From: Linyphia triangularis
Lineage: Eukaryota; Arthropoda; Arachnida; Araneae; Linyphiidae
Assembly (NCBI GenBank): GCA_963978545.1
Contig: OZ021729.1
Location: forward strand, 89,496,466-89,560,465
Direction: 5' to 3'
DNA length: 64,000 nucleotides
Made by a program: the position numbers and the translations under genes. Under the pieces are notes generated by a model. That model was not told the origin of the DNA, did no database searches, and was given only the letters and a program-made list of their open reading frames with translations. Numbering within the stretch: the stretch's first letter is position 1; every line of letters begins with the position of its first letter. This document shows positions 12,521 through 25,660 of this stretch, one piece after another.

Positions 12521-13929
12521 ATAAACTAGTATAGAGTAAAATCCGAATGCATTTTACAATAAATAATAAAGTGTATTCTAATATATGAAATTTGAGAATT
12601 AGATAACTATGAAGAAACTCGTGCCTTCCTGGCACATAAACACTTCACTTTCTCCTAATTTAATAAAAACATATAAATAAATTAGAATAAAATAAACTTT
12701 TTTAACTTAGTACAAGCATTTGTAAACGATTGCAAGAGGAGAGACTTATTTCTCTCTAAAATTCAAGGGTTACATTTATACACAGAAATAAAACTGAAAT
12801 ACAAATTGCTTTCGACAGTTTGGTGGGACTTCAAATTCCAACAAACAGTTAAAAAAGATTTTTAAAATAAATACGCAAGTAATAAAGAAACTGATATACT
12901 TTGCCGTTTGCAGTCCGCTGTTTCATTATTAAATAAATGTAGAGCAGAGCACTAGCATTTTGAGTTATTGTTTCAATTTCCTTTTTTTTTTTTTTTTTTT
13001 TTTTTTTTGTAAATACAATTATTAAATGTTCATGCTGGTACATATATTGTGTTCCCAAAAAGTACTAAAGGGTCTTTCTTCTGCCATTTATGACAGGATT
13101 TCAGCTTTATAGTAAAAATCAGTATATTTTCAAAATGTATGGAAATGAAGGAATTTTTTTTTAATTTTCATATCTTGCTAACTCTTAAGTCCAAAGAAAG
13201 TTTTAATTTAGTATTCAAAAATCCATTAATAGGAACAAAATTTACTACATTGTAATCAGTAACTTTTATTGTTGATTTCTAAATAAATTGCACTCAAATT
13301 TAAAAGTGTTCCAATTCGGTAAATTTAAAAATAGAATTTTTTTTTTTAATGTAATTTGACCTCAGGAATACATTAGTAATTGTACGATTTTCTACAAAGA
13401 CAGTTTACATTTAAAATTATGTCACCTTTAAAATATGACATACAATACCCACTTTCTTTTTATGATTCCCTACCTTATATTAAGCCTTTTTTTTTCAGAT
13501 TACATTATCCATAATGTGACCAGATTTTTCTGACTATAAATTGGGACATTTCTCTGCCAATGGAAAAGGGATCTTTTTTTTTTTGTATACATTTTTGGGA
13601 TATGGAACACATAATCTTAAAATCTCTAGCGTTTGTAGTTTTTCTGAAGATATCCCTTACTGAAATCCTAAGGTATTTTTTAGGTATTTTCAAGATATTT
13701 ATTAGTTAATTTTAAGGTATTTACTAGGTTTTCCCCCAAGGTATTTATAATGTATTTTAAGGTATTTACGAGGTTTCTTTTCAGAGGTATTTTTTAAGTA
13801 TTTGATAGGTATTTTATTAAGGTATTTTTACCTACTAAATGGTGTAGATTAACACCTCATACAGATTTTCCATAATACCTGCTCCAAGGTATTTTATTGG
13901 TATACGAAGGTATCTTAAAATCCTGATGA

Positions 13930-14165
13930 GGTATTTTATATAAACCTAAACGGTTTCCTAGAATACCTTCCAACAAGGTATTTTATATAAACCTAAACGG
14001 TTTCCTAGAATACCCTCTCAACAAGGTATTTTATATAAACCTAAACGGTTTCCTAGAATACCTCTCAACAAGGTATTTTATAAAAACCTTAACAGTTTCC
14101 TTAGAATACCTTTCAATAAGGTATTTTATATAAACCTAAATGTTTTTTTCAAGAATGCCTTTCAA
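13930..14165 (+). repeat. Minisatellite, about five 47-48 bp units
   Basis: Units start at 13930, 13977, 14025, 14072 and 14120. Each begins GGTATTTTATATAAACCTAA and continues through ACGGTTTCCTAGAATACC to a CAACAA-like spacer. Later units are more diverged. The repeat expands one version of the AAGGTATTTT motif within the left end of the 13651-19723 element. Confidence 0.8.
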
Positions 14166-14329
14166 CAGTTTCCTTGAACATCTTTCAATTAAGTACATTA
14201 AAATAAACCTAAAAGGTAAACCACAAATAATTTTAAAATATGTAGAAGTTTTTTTGACAAAACTTCCACAATATTTTTTAAAAATATGTGTTAATAGACC
14301 TCAAAAGGAATTTTTAGAAATCTAATAAA

Positions 14330-17300
14330 ACCTAGGAAAAGCATGACATTCTATTTTACCGTGTAAAAACGAGAACCAATAACCTTGACACAATTATCAT
14401 ACAAATAATAATTTTTATTAATGTGTACTTGACACTATTTTACATTAGGATAATCATTTTTAAGATATGTATTTTTTACTCGACTAACCCTGTTGGGCCT
14501 TGAGCCTGTTGTTCGTTTTCAAATTTGTATAAAATTTTTATTCCTTTCTTTGCAATTTTGTTTTCGGAGTAAGTTTGCAAGAATCTCCAAATTGAGGCTG
14601 TCATGCCTGGATCTTCCACCTGTACCTTGCATTAGAATAGATATGGTTTACCGTACTGGTCACTCCAAGAAACTTCGGATGATACTTGTTTAAAAGCGAT
14701 AAAAATATAAAATTGCTATAAAATGAGACCTACAATACATATTCAAAAGAACAAGTTATTCGGAGGCTACAAAATTCAACCTATCTTTATTTGCCTCCGA
14801 AATATTTTCATTTCAAAGCGGCTCTAAAAGTAGTACAAAATAATGCTTATTTTGATTTCTACAAGAGACTAATTAGGTGACAAGTCCATATTTGTTTACC
14901 AGCTCCCCATCTAGTATTAACATAGTAAATCAAATCATGACGGGTCTACACCCTAATTTAATAATTCATTTGAGAAAATACCAAGAAATAAGTGATAATT
15001 AGGATTAGTTTTGAATATTGGCCTTTAATCTTGTATTTTCTAAACAACCCTAAACACATTTAAAAGATTACTCTGAAAACTTGAATACCCATTGAAAATC
15101 ATGATTGTATCTACATGTATGTTCTTGCATTTCCATTTCTGGATACTAAAATATACTCAAGTGTTTATTTTACCTTCTGAACATTAAAATTTTTTTATAG
15201 CAGAATGTATGCAATATTTTGTAACATAAGTTAAGTGAGGAAGCAGTTCTTCGATATTAGTGAGATCAGTTCTTGAAACATTGACTTTTTTTGCATTACC
15301 AAACACATAGTGTGAATGAATTCTCAATTTTCTCCAAGACCAGCATTGAAGAAATATTTTATGGGAAAACAATCAATTACACTTATTGGCCAGATTAAAG
15401 TGTCAATTTGAAATTTCTATTTAATACGAATAACAATTTTAAATCTTCATAACAATAGTTTAAAATTTTTAGCAGGGCATATGTGATTTGTTTCAAAATC
15501 AGAAACAAACAAAAATTAAACACAAACAACAAAATCATAATTTTTTTTTCAAAATCAAAAACCCTGTCATACTCTTCCAATATTCCAACCAATCTAAAAA
15601 TTTATAAAGAAAAATTACTTTCTCACCATCAAGAGAAGCTAGCAAAAGTTCTTAAAAAATATGTGCTTTTTACATTTCACTTCATAATTGGTTAAGTATA
15701 ATAATACAATTTCCGCTGTAAAAATTAATATGCATGGTTGAAACAAATGTTAAAATTATGTATCTACATGTTGCTTTAAACTGGCACAGAGTAGTTGCAC
15801 AATAGTAGGAAGATTCAGGGGCGGTCCTTATAATTATTTTGTTACAAGCAAAAATCGATTGCCCCCCCCCCCCCCTCTCCTCTTTAATACAAAAAGCATT
15901 TTAAAGATTAAATGCATTTTTTTTTAGTAGAAGCAAAATAGAATACAAATAAATTTAAGAAATCAAGTATAATCAACATATAATTTCTTTGCTACCAATT
16001 TTTTCTACGCATAAAACATTCCAAACTTGTCTCCTGTGGCAATTGCATCACTGATGTTTCCAGAGACAAGTAGAGATACAGGACACGAGTTAAAGAGTAA
16101 TGATTTTCATTGTTATTTTTAAGCGTTCCTCATAGAATGTTTATTTATTAATATACATTTTTTTGTCAGTCAGAGAGCAGATATCCAGTTTTCAGAATTT
16201 ATGAGGAAACAAAAAATAATACAAAAGGAATACAAAAAGAATTAATGTATGTCTACCACAATCACAATATTTTTTATAAATTGTCCTTCCTCAGTTGTAT
16301 GTATGTTTTATCAGTATATTTCTTACGAGTATTTGCATCAGGTTCAATTCGTTATATAATACTTGTAATTAAGTTCTAGCCAGTTGTAGAACAACGATAA
16401 TACCTTTAATTTGATAATTGCATTACATATATTTATATTTTTGTTTAAATATTTGGGAAACCTATTCCGGTCGCCTATTCCTGCCATAATGACCTTTGGT
16501 CAAATAACTAATTAAATATCTGAGTGAGCACTTCTCACCTTAATCCCAACACAACAGCAATAGAGCATAGAGGTTACAACGGATTTATTTTCACTAGGTC
16601 CTCATTAATATTCACACCGTTATTCGGCGAGACCAGACCGAACTTGCGAGTCTTTCATCACGAACTCGAAGTCATAATTAGGCTACTGGGACCCCTTATT
16701 TTATTTTGTATATTAATGTGATAATGGTGATATCCTTTTTTTTTAACTTGCTGCAATGTCATGTGTAGTACGAAAGTCTTATTCAAAAGCCTCTTTTCCA
16801 ATTTTATTTGTCATGTTACCCAAAAAAAGTTAAAAAATGCATAAATGAATTTAAAATTTGGAGAGAAAATGGTATTTCTCTGTATAAATCTGTATTTCTC
16901 TGTAAAAGGAACAAAAAAACAATTGGCACCTTCACCATACTCGACATACATTTTTTTCAAGTTTTTCAATTCAGATTTGTAATAAGTTATTACACTTAAA
17001 TATTTCCTGGGGTCATGTGCAGTTCTTGATAATAATTTGGGTGATAGAACATATTTGAATTTTGTGCCCTAAGTGCTTCATCACTTCAATAATTAAATAG
17101 GATTAATTAATAGATTAGCGTAAAGTATTTATAAAATGTAATAAAAAAAAAATCCTTTCACACAAATTCAAAATTTTCAGGCTAAACATCTACATGCAGG
17201 GGCCCTACAAAATTTACTCCAACATTGATGGTTATAGGCACAATTTTGAAATTTTAAGGCTCCGTCAAGTGCCGTGCCTGAACACTTAAATATCATTTGA

Positions 17301-18955
17301 CAACTATAGTAATAAATGATTTGCTACAAATGAGTTTTTGGACCCCTAAATATGTAAATATGAGTTCCTGAGAAGAAATCATACATATGGGAACCTCTCT
17401 TTGTATAAAGTGACACTAAAATATTTCGAGTGTCATCAAGCATCTAAATAACTCCACAATAAATACCGAATTAAACTCTTATTTATTAAAAAAATGAATT
17501 ATAAGTGATTAATTATCGAAATTTCCCTTTTGTGCCTTACTTTTGAAAATTTTAAGGGGGGGGGGGGAGAAGCTGAGTTCCACCGCTACTTTACAAATAG
17601 TGGTGCAACTAGAATAGTTAATTTTGTATTCTTAAAAATAAACATTTGGGCAAACAATAATTGACTGCAATATGTACAAACGGGACAATTGATTTGTAAC
17701 CTTGTTAAAAAAAATTAACTCAAGCTCCATATATTCACACAGGTTTTTCTTTTATTTCTTAAAATATAAATTATGCCTCGATCCTGACGAAATTTATAAT
17801 TTCTGTTCTGTCTAATTCTGCAGCTGGGGTGTTGACCTGAGGACGAAGTTAGCACAGGAATTATGAGAGGGAAACCACAAATTGTATAGCTTTTCTCTTT
17901 CAGCCGAAATTAAAAATGCCTTTTTTTGTTTCGAGAGAGAGAACGCATTTTTCATTTTGGGAAGAGGGAAGGCACGCTTGTGAGACACATTAATTGCGAC
18001 TGATTTAATTTTGGAAATGTTAAATTTCAATTTGAAAAAATTTTAGTGAAGATTTTACCAGTGAAACAAACTAGAGTCTAATACAAAAAAAGCGTTTTTC
18101 TGGAGCAAAATCATTTCTGTCATTAGGAAGTGACGAGTGTTAAAGGCACACTCTAATTTGTTCTACTAACCACTGTTGAAGACAACGTTCAAGATGTTTC
18201 TTCAAGCGGGGCTCAACTATCTTTCCACATCAGTAAAGAGTGTGTAGATCACATGCCTAAAAATATATTTAAATTTCTTTATTGGTATCAAAAGCTTAAT
18301 TTTCCTAAATAAAATACATGTTTCTAATGCTAAACTTATAACAAATATACTTGAAACAGCATTGTATGGTTGATACTGAACAAGGAGAATGCTTTATTAA
18401 AAGCATTTAACTCCAAAAAAATACAATGCAATCCTGTAAAAATTGATGGGATTTAGAATTCGCAACTAATTAAATTATCAAACAGCAGAATTTAAACTAC
18501 TCCATTTCAGATAAATATCGTAATGTTTAACAAAAAATTTCATTTGCATTACTTTTTCATATACACAACTTTTTGAATTTTAGCCTACAAATTAGCCAGT
18601 AAATAACAGGAGAAATCTAAATGATTTAATGTCATACATTTTACAAAAGGCATTCATCTGCATTACGTTCAACTCTACGCACTACATTTCAATGAAGTAT
18701 ATCAAATGAATAACAAAATTCAAAACAACCAGTACCCTGAAAATTTTATACAACAGTACACATTTTCGAATTACAAAATTTTTCTTACCTTGGATCAGGG
18801 TAATGGAAAGTTGCTTGAGGAAAGAGAACAGCGTGGTCATGTTCGGGGACGCCATTTTATAACACGTCTGGTCTATAGCAGGATGAAGAAGGCAGGGGCA
18901 CTCATGTTTTGATTGGATAGTGATAGCACTTGACCAATCTGAATCCTTATTTCAT
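14330..18955. other. Interior of the 6.1-kb element, no gene recognised
   Basis: Only short open frames (under about 75 codons) occur, and none has a recognisable domain. Poly-C (about 15860-15874) and poly-G (about 17557-17568) runs and AT-rich low-complexity sequence are present. About 16520-16700 is less AT-rich and non-repetitive, but no exon can be supported there. Confidence 0.4.
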
Positions 18956-20323
18956 CCCCTAAAATATCTTGCAAATCCTTTAAACGTTGGAGGTTTTTAT
19001 CAGAAACCTTCTGAAACTTAAAAATACTTAATAGCTTCACAGGTGTTTTTAGGTTTCTAAAAATTAAACCAATTAATTTAAGTGTTTTGATTTTTTTTTC
19101 TTGTACACTTGAATACTAATTTTTCTTATGTTTCATTCCTCATGCAAAAAAAAAAAAAAAAAAAAAAAATTCATTTTTCAAATTATAATTTATTATGTAA
19201 AAAAAATAAAATTAAATGCGAAATGCATTTTACAATTTACCGTTCTAATTTAAAACAATATGCATTTTGTGTGAAATTAAAAGTTTATTTTTTATTTTTT
19301 ATTCCTTTTGTAATTTTATTAAAAGCTATTCACTCGAATACCTTAGTAAAACGTTTAAAATCTGGAGGTTTTATCCACAAACCTTGCAAAACCTTAAAAA
19401 TACCTAAGGCTTCATGGGTTTCTTTAGGTTTTAAAGAAAAAACCTTAAAATACCTTCCTTTAGTCATGGTATTAAAAGGTATTCACCTAAATACCTTAGT
19501 AAAACCTCTAGAATCTGGAAGTTTTTATCACAAACCTTGCAAAACCTTAAAAATACCTTAAGCTTCACAGGTTTCTAAAAATAATACCTTAAAATAACTT
19601 GAGTTGGTATTTTTCAATGAGGTATTTTTAGTTAAAACCTCAAAAATACCTATTAAAACCTTGAATACCTAGTTTAAACCTTAAGAATACCTTTAAAATA
19701 CCTTTTTTTTTAAGTAAGGGATACATTGTAATTCACATGCATATTTTAATTTATTAACTTTCAGCCGTACTTTACATATATTTTTTATTTGAGGCTATTG
19801 AGTTTAACAAATTTTTACTTGATTTTAAGAAATCCAGAAACTCTGCAAGAATATGAAAAGTTAATTTAAGTTATTAACAAAAATTTCAGAGTATCCACAG
19901 AAAGTTATGTCTTCTCAGAAGTCACAAAATGTCCTTTCAACGGCAGTAGTTGTTCCCGGCAAACTAAAGCCGAATTCCACAATTTTCATAACATTGGCAA
20001 TTTCATTTGAGTGCCGGTGAAAATGGGTAAAAACCTTCACCCAACGCTTATCTCCAGAAACTTCATCAGCTTAACAAAGTTCTGAAGAAGAGCATTATTT
20101 TTGTTTTGTTTGGAATGACTTGGGGAGGACTCTTTATTGAAAAAGCGGGACATTCAGGCAGCGTGACATTAAGGTGAAAATCGGGACTGTCCTGCCAAAA
20201 TCGGGATGTTTGGTCACATTAAATTTCTAATATTTAAAAATTCTCCAATATGTAAAGAAACTCATTAATTACCCTTTTGGAACATTCTGCACATGAAACT
20301 TAATAATGGCTTTTTTTTTCCAG

Positions 20324-20383
20324 GGCTCAGCATGAGTTAATCAACATACGATTGACAATCAAGCACTGATGCAGTGCCTGGAG
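20324..20383 (+). pseudogene. Candidate short exon, possibly WDFY3-like, frame broken
   Basis: A 60-bp segment lies between a strong acceptor (T-run then CCAG, ending 20323) and a donor (GTATGA, 20384). No single frame gives a clean reading. One frame begins AQHELINIRLTIK and then hits a stop. A one-base shift continues as ALMQCLE. ALMQCLE resembles the (T/A)L(V/M)(K/Q)CL segment of the WDFY3 N-terminal region, which would place it between the exons at 6026 and 27114 in family order. The assignment is tentative; the splice-site context is the stronger evidence. Confidence 0.3.
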
Positions 20384-20833
20384 GTATGATAAATGTTTTA
20401 AAATATTTTCTATTCTGAACTTCCTGTTAGAACAATATTCAGTGTTGTACTAATTTGATGCATTAACATTTCTTTTGCAATGAAATCAAGTAGATTAGAT
20501 AGAAGAGCAAAGCCAAGCGTACTTGGGTCTGATGGGCCCATTGTACAAAATGCAAAAAAAAAAAAAAAAAAAAAATCTGAATGATTGCTAACCAATTAGT
20601 AGCATGACGTGGTAAAAGACGTCATCTGAAGGTCATAAAATTGGTCACTTGGTCCATTTTAAAAACGATATCTGGACGTCATTAACAACGTTGAAAATGA
20701 TGTGATTCAATGACGCCCAAATCACTATGCCGCTGTGTAGATGACGCTTTTAATGCAATATTATTGACTTCACCCGAAAGGTCACCTGAACGGCAATTAA
20801 TGACGCTTTTTTGTTTTGTTTATTATATAGGTT

Positions 20834-20837
<4 letters not shown>

Positions 20838-20871
<34 letters not shown>
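20838..20871. repeat. (TA)n microsatellite
   Basis: An uninterrupted TA dinucleotide run of about 16 units. Confidence 0.9.
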
Positions 20872-20875
<4 letters not shown>

Positions 20876-20978
20876 TATTTGTCATTGTAGGGCAATTATT
20901 TCACTTTATTTTTCTTATTTCCGTACTACAAAACTCCCATTTAATTCAACGTTAACTCCTTTTATTTGAAATCTTAGC

Positions 20979-21053
20979 TAAATTGCAGAACTCATTTCAA
21001 AGTATTAGTTTTAAAAATAAAATCAATTTGTAATTTTTAACAAGGATATGCAT

Positions 21054-21130
<77 letters not shown>

Positions 21131-21482
21131 TAAACAGATTGAAATAAAAGTAATAAAACAACAAATTGTACAGTTAAGAATATTTAATTAAAATTCATCA
21201 AGTAACAAGTTATTCCAGCATAACAACACACAAAGTTTACAAGAAAACAAACATTAAATCATAAGTTAAATTGCAGAATTTCCATCAAAGAATTAGTTTG
21301 AAAAATAAAACCAATTTCTAATTTTAAAAAGGATATGCATTTTTTAATATATTTACTGAACAGATTTAAATGAAAGCAGTAAAACAACAAATTGTATAGC
21401 TCAGAATATTTTATTACAATTTATCAAGTAACAAGCTATTCCAGTATAGCAACACTCAAAGTACGCAAGAAAACAAATATCA
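20979..21482 (+). repeat. Tandem duplication of a ~215-290 bp unit, first copy expanded by (AT)n
   Basis: The sequence from TAAATTGCAGAACTCATTTC (20979) to AAGAAAACAAACATT (about 21254) recurs, diverged, from TAAATTGCAGAATTTCCATC (21267) to about 21482. The first copy contains a long (AT)n run (about 21059-21129). The second has only a few AT units at the same place. The length difference is therefore mostly microsatellite expansion after the duplication. Confidence 0.8.
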
Positions 21483-21824
21483 ATACACTACACAAATATT
21501 TTAATTAGTTCAAATACAAAAGATATGTACATCATATGCTCAATTTAACTTCAAACGATTTTGCAGGGAAGATAAGAAATGCTTTCAATTTTGGCTTTTT
21601 ATAATATAGCTAGCAGTTTGGCCCCGTGCTGATAGGGACCCGTTGAAAGACATAGTAGTTTACATTTAAGAAAAAGTGGAACAGACGTAGTACAAGGCAC
21701 TTGGCAATTTTTTTCATTTAACGATAAGAAAAATAGCAAAAATCAAAAATAGGGTAACTAAAAGAAAATTAAAACATTAATAATCATAAAATTAAGTCAA
21801 AATATAAATTATTAAGGGTATTCT

Positions 21825-22245
21825 TCCGTTAGGCATTTATCAGTTGGCGCCAAGCCTAACAGTTAAATGACGCGTAAATGTATCGCCAATTCTAAATATA
21901 TTAAGTATAAATTATTTGAAGGTTATTAGTTTGGATTAGTTAGGTCTACAATTGGGCAGTTTTTATCTGGTACCCAGCTAACAGAACAGTACCAAATTAA
22001 GTTAAAATATAAATAATAAAATTAAATGCTATTTTTCATGTTTTTTATTTATAGTGTTATAATTTAACTGTACAATTGTAGAACTAAAAGCCTTCAAATC
22101 TTTTATAATTCCTATAACAAACTGTTATAGGGATGCTATAGCGTAGGTTTGCTGATACGTTGTTTAAACGTGTAAACATTTAATAGCGCATGAATTTAAG
22201 GCTTGGTGAGTAATCATACCCGGCTAACGGAATAGTACCGATTTT
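21825..22245. repeat. Palindromic repeat, paired with 25455-25660
   Basis: The left part (about 21840-22000, ending TTATCTGGTACCCAGCTAAC) is the inverse of about 25455-25560. The right part (about 22075-22245, ending CCGGCTAACGGAATAGTACC) runs in the same direction as about 25520-25660. The segment therefore has two mutually inverted arms around a short AT-rich centre, and a second partial copy of the family sits at 25455-25660. This suggests a fold-back type non-autonomous transposon family; the identity is unknown. Confidence 0.5.
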
Positions 22246-23160
22246 GCAAATTCAGATCAGAAAATGTTTACAGAGAAATAACTTTATTATAGAGTAGAAA
22301 ATTACAAGGCGTCCATATAAAAATGATGAATCGAACAAACACTTCACACAAACTATTTGTTTACATAGTGTTTGGTTTCCATAAAGTCTCTGGAGTCATT
22401 ATCCGAAACATAACGTTGAATTGATTGAACCACATTGCATAATAAATGTTTGCATTCATATCGAATTATCTTTTATTTATTCTGATTAACACAATTTTGG
22501 CAACTTCTTTCACTTACAGCGTTACAGTCAGTGATAAGCATAATTCTTATAGCAATTTTGAAAATGTATATTTTTGTTTTTTGATGACAGTCATTTTATG
22601 GTTTGCGCTTACTGTTGATATGGTTTTGCAAACAAGGAACTTATTGACAATGAAACAATATAGTAAACACTCGAAATAGCTATTGAGGAAAGGCAAAAAC
22701 CCATGTTTGGAAGTTCCTTCAAGATATTTCTGTGGTTACATTCTCTAATAATCTTACAAGAAACACATTCATTGTTCAAAATAAAAATGGCTATTAATAA
22801 AAGTACTTTTTTCTGTGAATTTGGTACCAACACCATAAGTATCATCTTTCACAAGCAAATTGTCCACTTGAATTACAGAACTAAATTGATTACGAGCTGC
22901 ATCACTATTGTTATTTAATAAAAAGAATCTTCTAATGCTAAAATTATTACAAACTTTTAAAAAGCTATTTTATACCATATACCAACAAGTACTTTTTTAT
23001 TTTAAGTTTTTTTCATTCTTATAGGTTAGGGACAAATTTTAAGATAATTGCTGAACTAGAAAAACTAAGGTGTATTCTTCGACTTCTAACAGGAATGGAG
23101 GCCTAATAACCTTCTAAAAAACTACACTCGTTTTAAAAACTAAGTTTCTTCTGCTACATT

Positions 23161-25175
23161 CACTGAGCTAAAGAATACGAAACTGGAGTGCTGACTGAGC
23201 GAGCCGAAACCGAATCGCACCCTTTAGCGAGTGTGTGAATACGAAGGAGAAAAGTAGTTCCTCCCCATAGCTTCATGCATTGATAATTATGGGTGAAGTT
23301 TTGGCTCTTCACTTGCAATCAGCAACTTTTATACCGAAACAAATTATTTTTTATTGGAGTAGAATTCTTGCTTCCAAAGTCAGGATATTAAGGTGTTATT
23401 TTTATTGGAAATTATACTGTTTATATAAGGAAGGAAATGTGCAAAATAGAGCTATTAATAAAGCAAAATAGAGATTTAGGTTACGGGATCTAACTTATTT
23501 GCCATGTTTACAAGATAGAAATTCTTTTATGGATGTTCTGGAAATTAGGCCAAGTATGTTAATTTAATTGAAATGCATATTTTAGCTCTTTGAAGCACGG
23601 CAGGATTAAAAATAGCCCACCTTTTTAAAGCACAGTACTGCATTTTGAGGCTTTTTTAGAACCACACCAAAACAGTGCAATAGCTACATACACAATAAAA
23701 TTTCTGTGCGACATGGATCTATTTTAATTTTTGAAATCTTATATCCAAATGTTCGTGTTGCCCTTGCACCAAATAAATTTAAATCCAATCAACCTATGCC
23801 CCTAAAGTGTTAAGGTTATCCAAGAGTTTTCAATCCTTTTTAGGACGTTTTAACTTTTGGAACTTTTTTTTTTTTTTTTTAAAGCTAACAATGACTTTAA
23901 TTTTAAAATTAGAAAAAAATTGTAATAAATTTTTCTACTATATTACAGAATTGAAAACAATATTGGTTGTCAAAACATTAAAATAAATTATTGAATCATA
24001 AAATAACAATTGATAAAATTAATAGTCAATTTGTTTTCCTTCCATTTATTTTCAAGTATTGCATACAAAACAATATAATAGACCTTTAAACTAATGAGCT
24101 TAAAGGACAGACAATAAATAAAATGTTTTGTTAATTTCGCACCTGCAAGATTTTTGTACAGAACTTTCACATATTCTTTTTTCAGAACTTTTTGAGTAAT
24201 GAGTATCCTTATGAATGATGAATGTCTTAGAAACCATTTATATGTCATCTTGTTCATTTTGAATATATGCATTTAGATTCCAAATTTAAAATTATTAAAT
24301 GATTACATTACTATTAAAATTTATTATATACTTTTTAGCAGAGTTCAGAATAAGGCAAAAATTGCTATATCATATGGTAATAAGATCATAACCAAATTAT
24401 AGGAGACATTCGATATCGATATTGCAATTTATTTTACTAAATATTTTAATACAATTTGTGTCAGAAGCAATATTCTAAATATTTTAATACAATTTGTGTC
24501 ATAAGCAATATTCAGTTTCTATTTGAGCATATCATAATTGGAATTACAATTTCATTTTCAGTAGTTTATAAAATGTACAATCTCTTAATATATTAAAAGA
24601 TAAATTTATACTTCTTCAATAACAAAAGTATGAATAATGCAGGTGTACTTACTATGGCTTTAACATAAGCTTCGCTGGATACACTTTGAATCACGCAAAA
24701 TTGAACACAAAGTAAATAAACAAATTTTAAATCCTTTCAGGGCAAAGTAAAAAGCTCACCGATTAATTGAAGATTTTAAGCCGCAAAATTATTTATATTA
24801 ACGTACGAGACATTTCTCAAAATATCCACTTTTGTTTTGAAGATCACTATACGGAAACACTCAAACCTTGGTATTTCCCAATTTACATAAATGTAAGCAA
24901 GCTTTTTCTAAGCTGTATTATCGCTGTTAATCAATAAAATAAGATAAAATAGAACTTTAAAAGAAATACGTCACTATTTTGCAGAAAATACTCAGAGTAT
25001 TTGGTTTGCAACAAAGCCCGCCACGAATAATTTGAATAGACAAATCGCAATGTTTTGCCCTTACACTCTAGCACGTGCTAGTCTTTAAGGGCATACTGTA
25101 TTAATGAGCGTGGTGCGCAAGCTCGCTTGTGAAAGAAGCCAAGGTCATCACTCCAGTGTTTTCTTTAGCTCAGTG
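23161..25175. mobile_element. Probable nested element with ~35-bp inverted ends
   Basis: The left end begins CACTGAGCTAAAGAATACGA (23161), continuing AACTGGAGTGCTGACT. The reverse complement of 25141-25175 begins CACTGAGCTAAAGAAAACAC and continues TGGAGTGATGACC. The two ends match with a few differences. The 2-kb interior is AT-rich and has no recognisable transposase. No target duplication was verified. Confidence 0.45.
24439..24514 (+). repeat. Tandem duplication, two 38-bp units
   Basis: The unit starts AAATATTTTAATACAATTTG at 24439 and again at 24477. One substitution (CAGAAGC versus CATAAGC) is visible between the two units. Confidence 0.85.
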
Positions 25176-25454
25176 GCTCCATTACAATAACTTTTAGTGT
25201 TTTTCTAAAAACATCAATAATTAACCTTTTTAATAATACATATTAAAACAGCATTAAATAAACACATTCTATGAAACAATTGTTTATGATAATATTTTGA
25301 AATTACATTGTATTCTTTGAAGTTGATTATTCCAACCAAAAAACATCCATTATTGAAAGTATGAACTTGAATATAACACACAATCAAAAACGAATATAAT
25401 TTAGCATCAGAATGGTTGATCATCATACAACATACAGTTTACTAAGCATCAATA

Positions 25455-25660
25455 CTATTCTGTTAGCCAGATACCAGATAAAAACCGCCAAATTGCAGAC
25501 CTAACTTATACAAACTAACAACTTTCAAATCATTTATAATTTCTATAACAAACAGTAAACATTTAGGGTTGGAGATACATTTACACATCTTTTAAACATG
25601 TTAACATTTGGATTTGGCGAAAACTACTAACCTATTCAGCTAACCGAAGAGTACCAAAGT
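25455..25660. repeat. Second copy of the 21825-22245 repeat family
   Basis: It contains CTGTTAGCCAGATACCAGAT at its left and TTCAGCTAACCGAAGAGTAC at its right. These correspond to the inverted and direct arms of the 21825-22245 repeat. Together they could be the long inverted ends of one element (about 21825-25660) or two insertions of a palindromic family. Confidence 0.5.

Larger units (their letters stand above)
13651..19723. mobile_element. 6.1-kb element with arrays of AAGGTATTTT at both ends
   Basis: The 10-bp ends TATCCCTTAC (13651-13660) and GTAAGGGATA (19714-19723) are perfect inverted repeats. The outer TA on each side can be read as a TA target duplication. The left 550 bp is crowded with direct copies of AAGGTATTTT or close variants. 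The right 750 bp (about 18960-19710) is crowded with the reverse complement AAAATACCTT. The termini therefore carry oppositely oriented arrays of one short motif. The middle (about 14330-18950) has only short open frames and no recognisable transposase. The superfamily is unknown; TA duplication would fit Tc1/mariner-like or another TA-targeting group. Confidence 0.55.
13512..20221. mobile_element. Outer element of a nested pair (TAATGTGACCA ends)
   Basis: The 11-bp ends TAATGTGACCA (13512-13522) and TGGTCACATTA (20211-20221) are exact inverted repeats. The subterminal sequences also resemble each other in inverse orientation (GGGACATTTCTCTGCCA on the left; GACTGTCCTGCCAAAATCGG on the right). 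A second element with its own ends (13651-19723) lies inside. Without it the outer element would be about 640 bp, the size of a non-autonomous transposon. I could not identify a target duplication, so the exact limits are uncertain. Confidence 0.45.
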
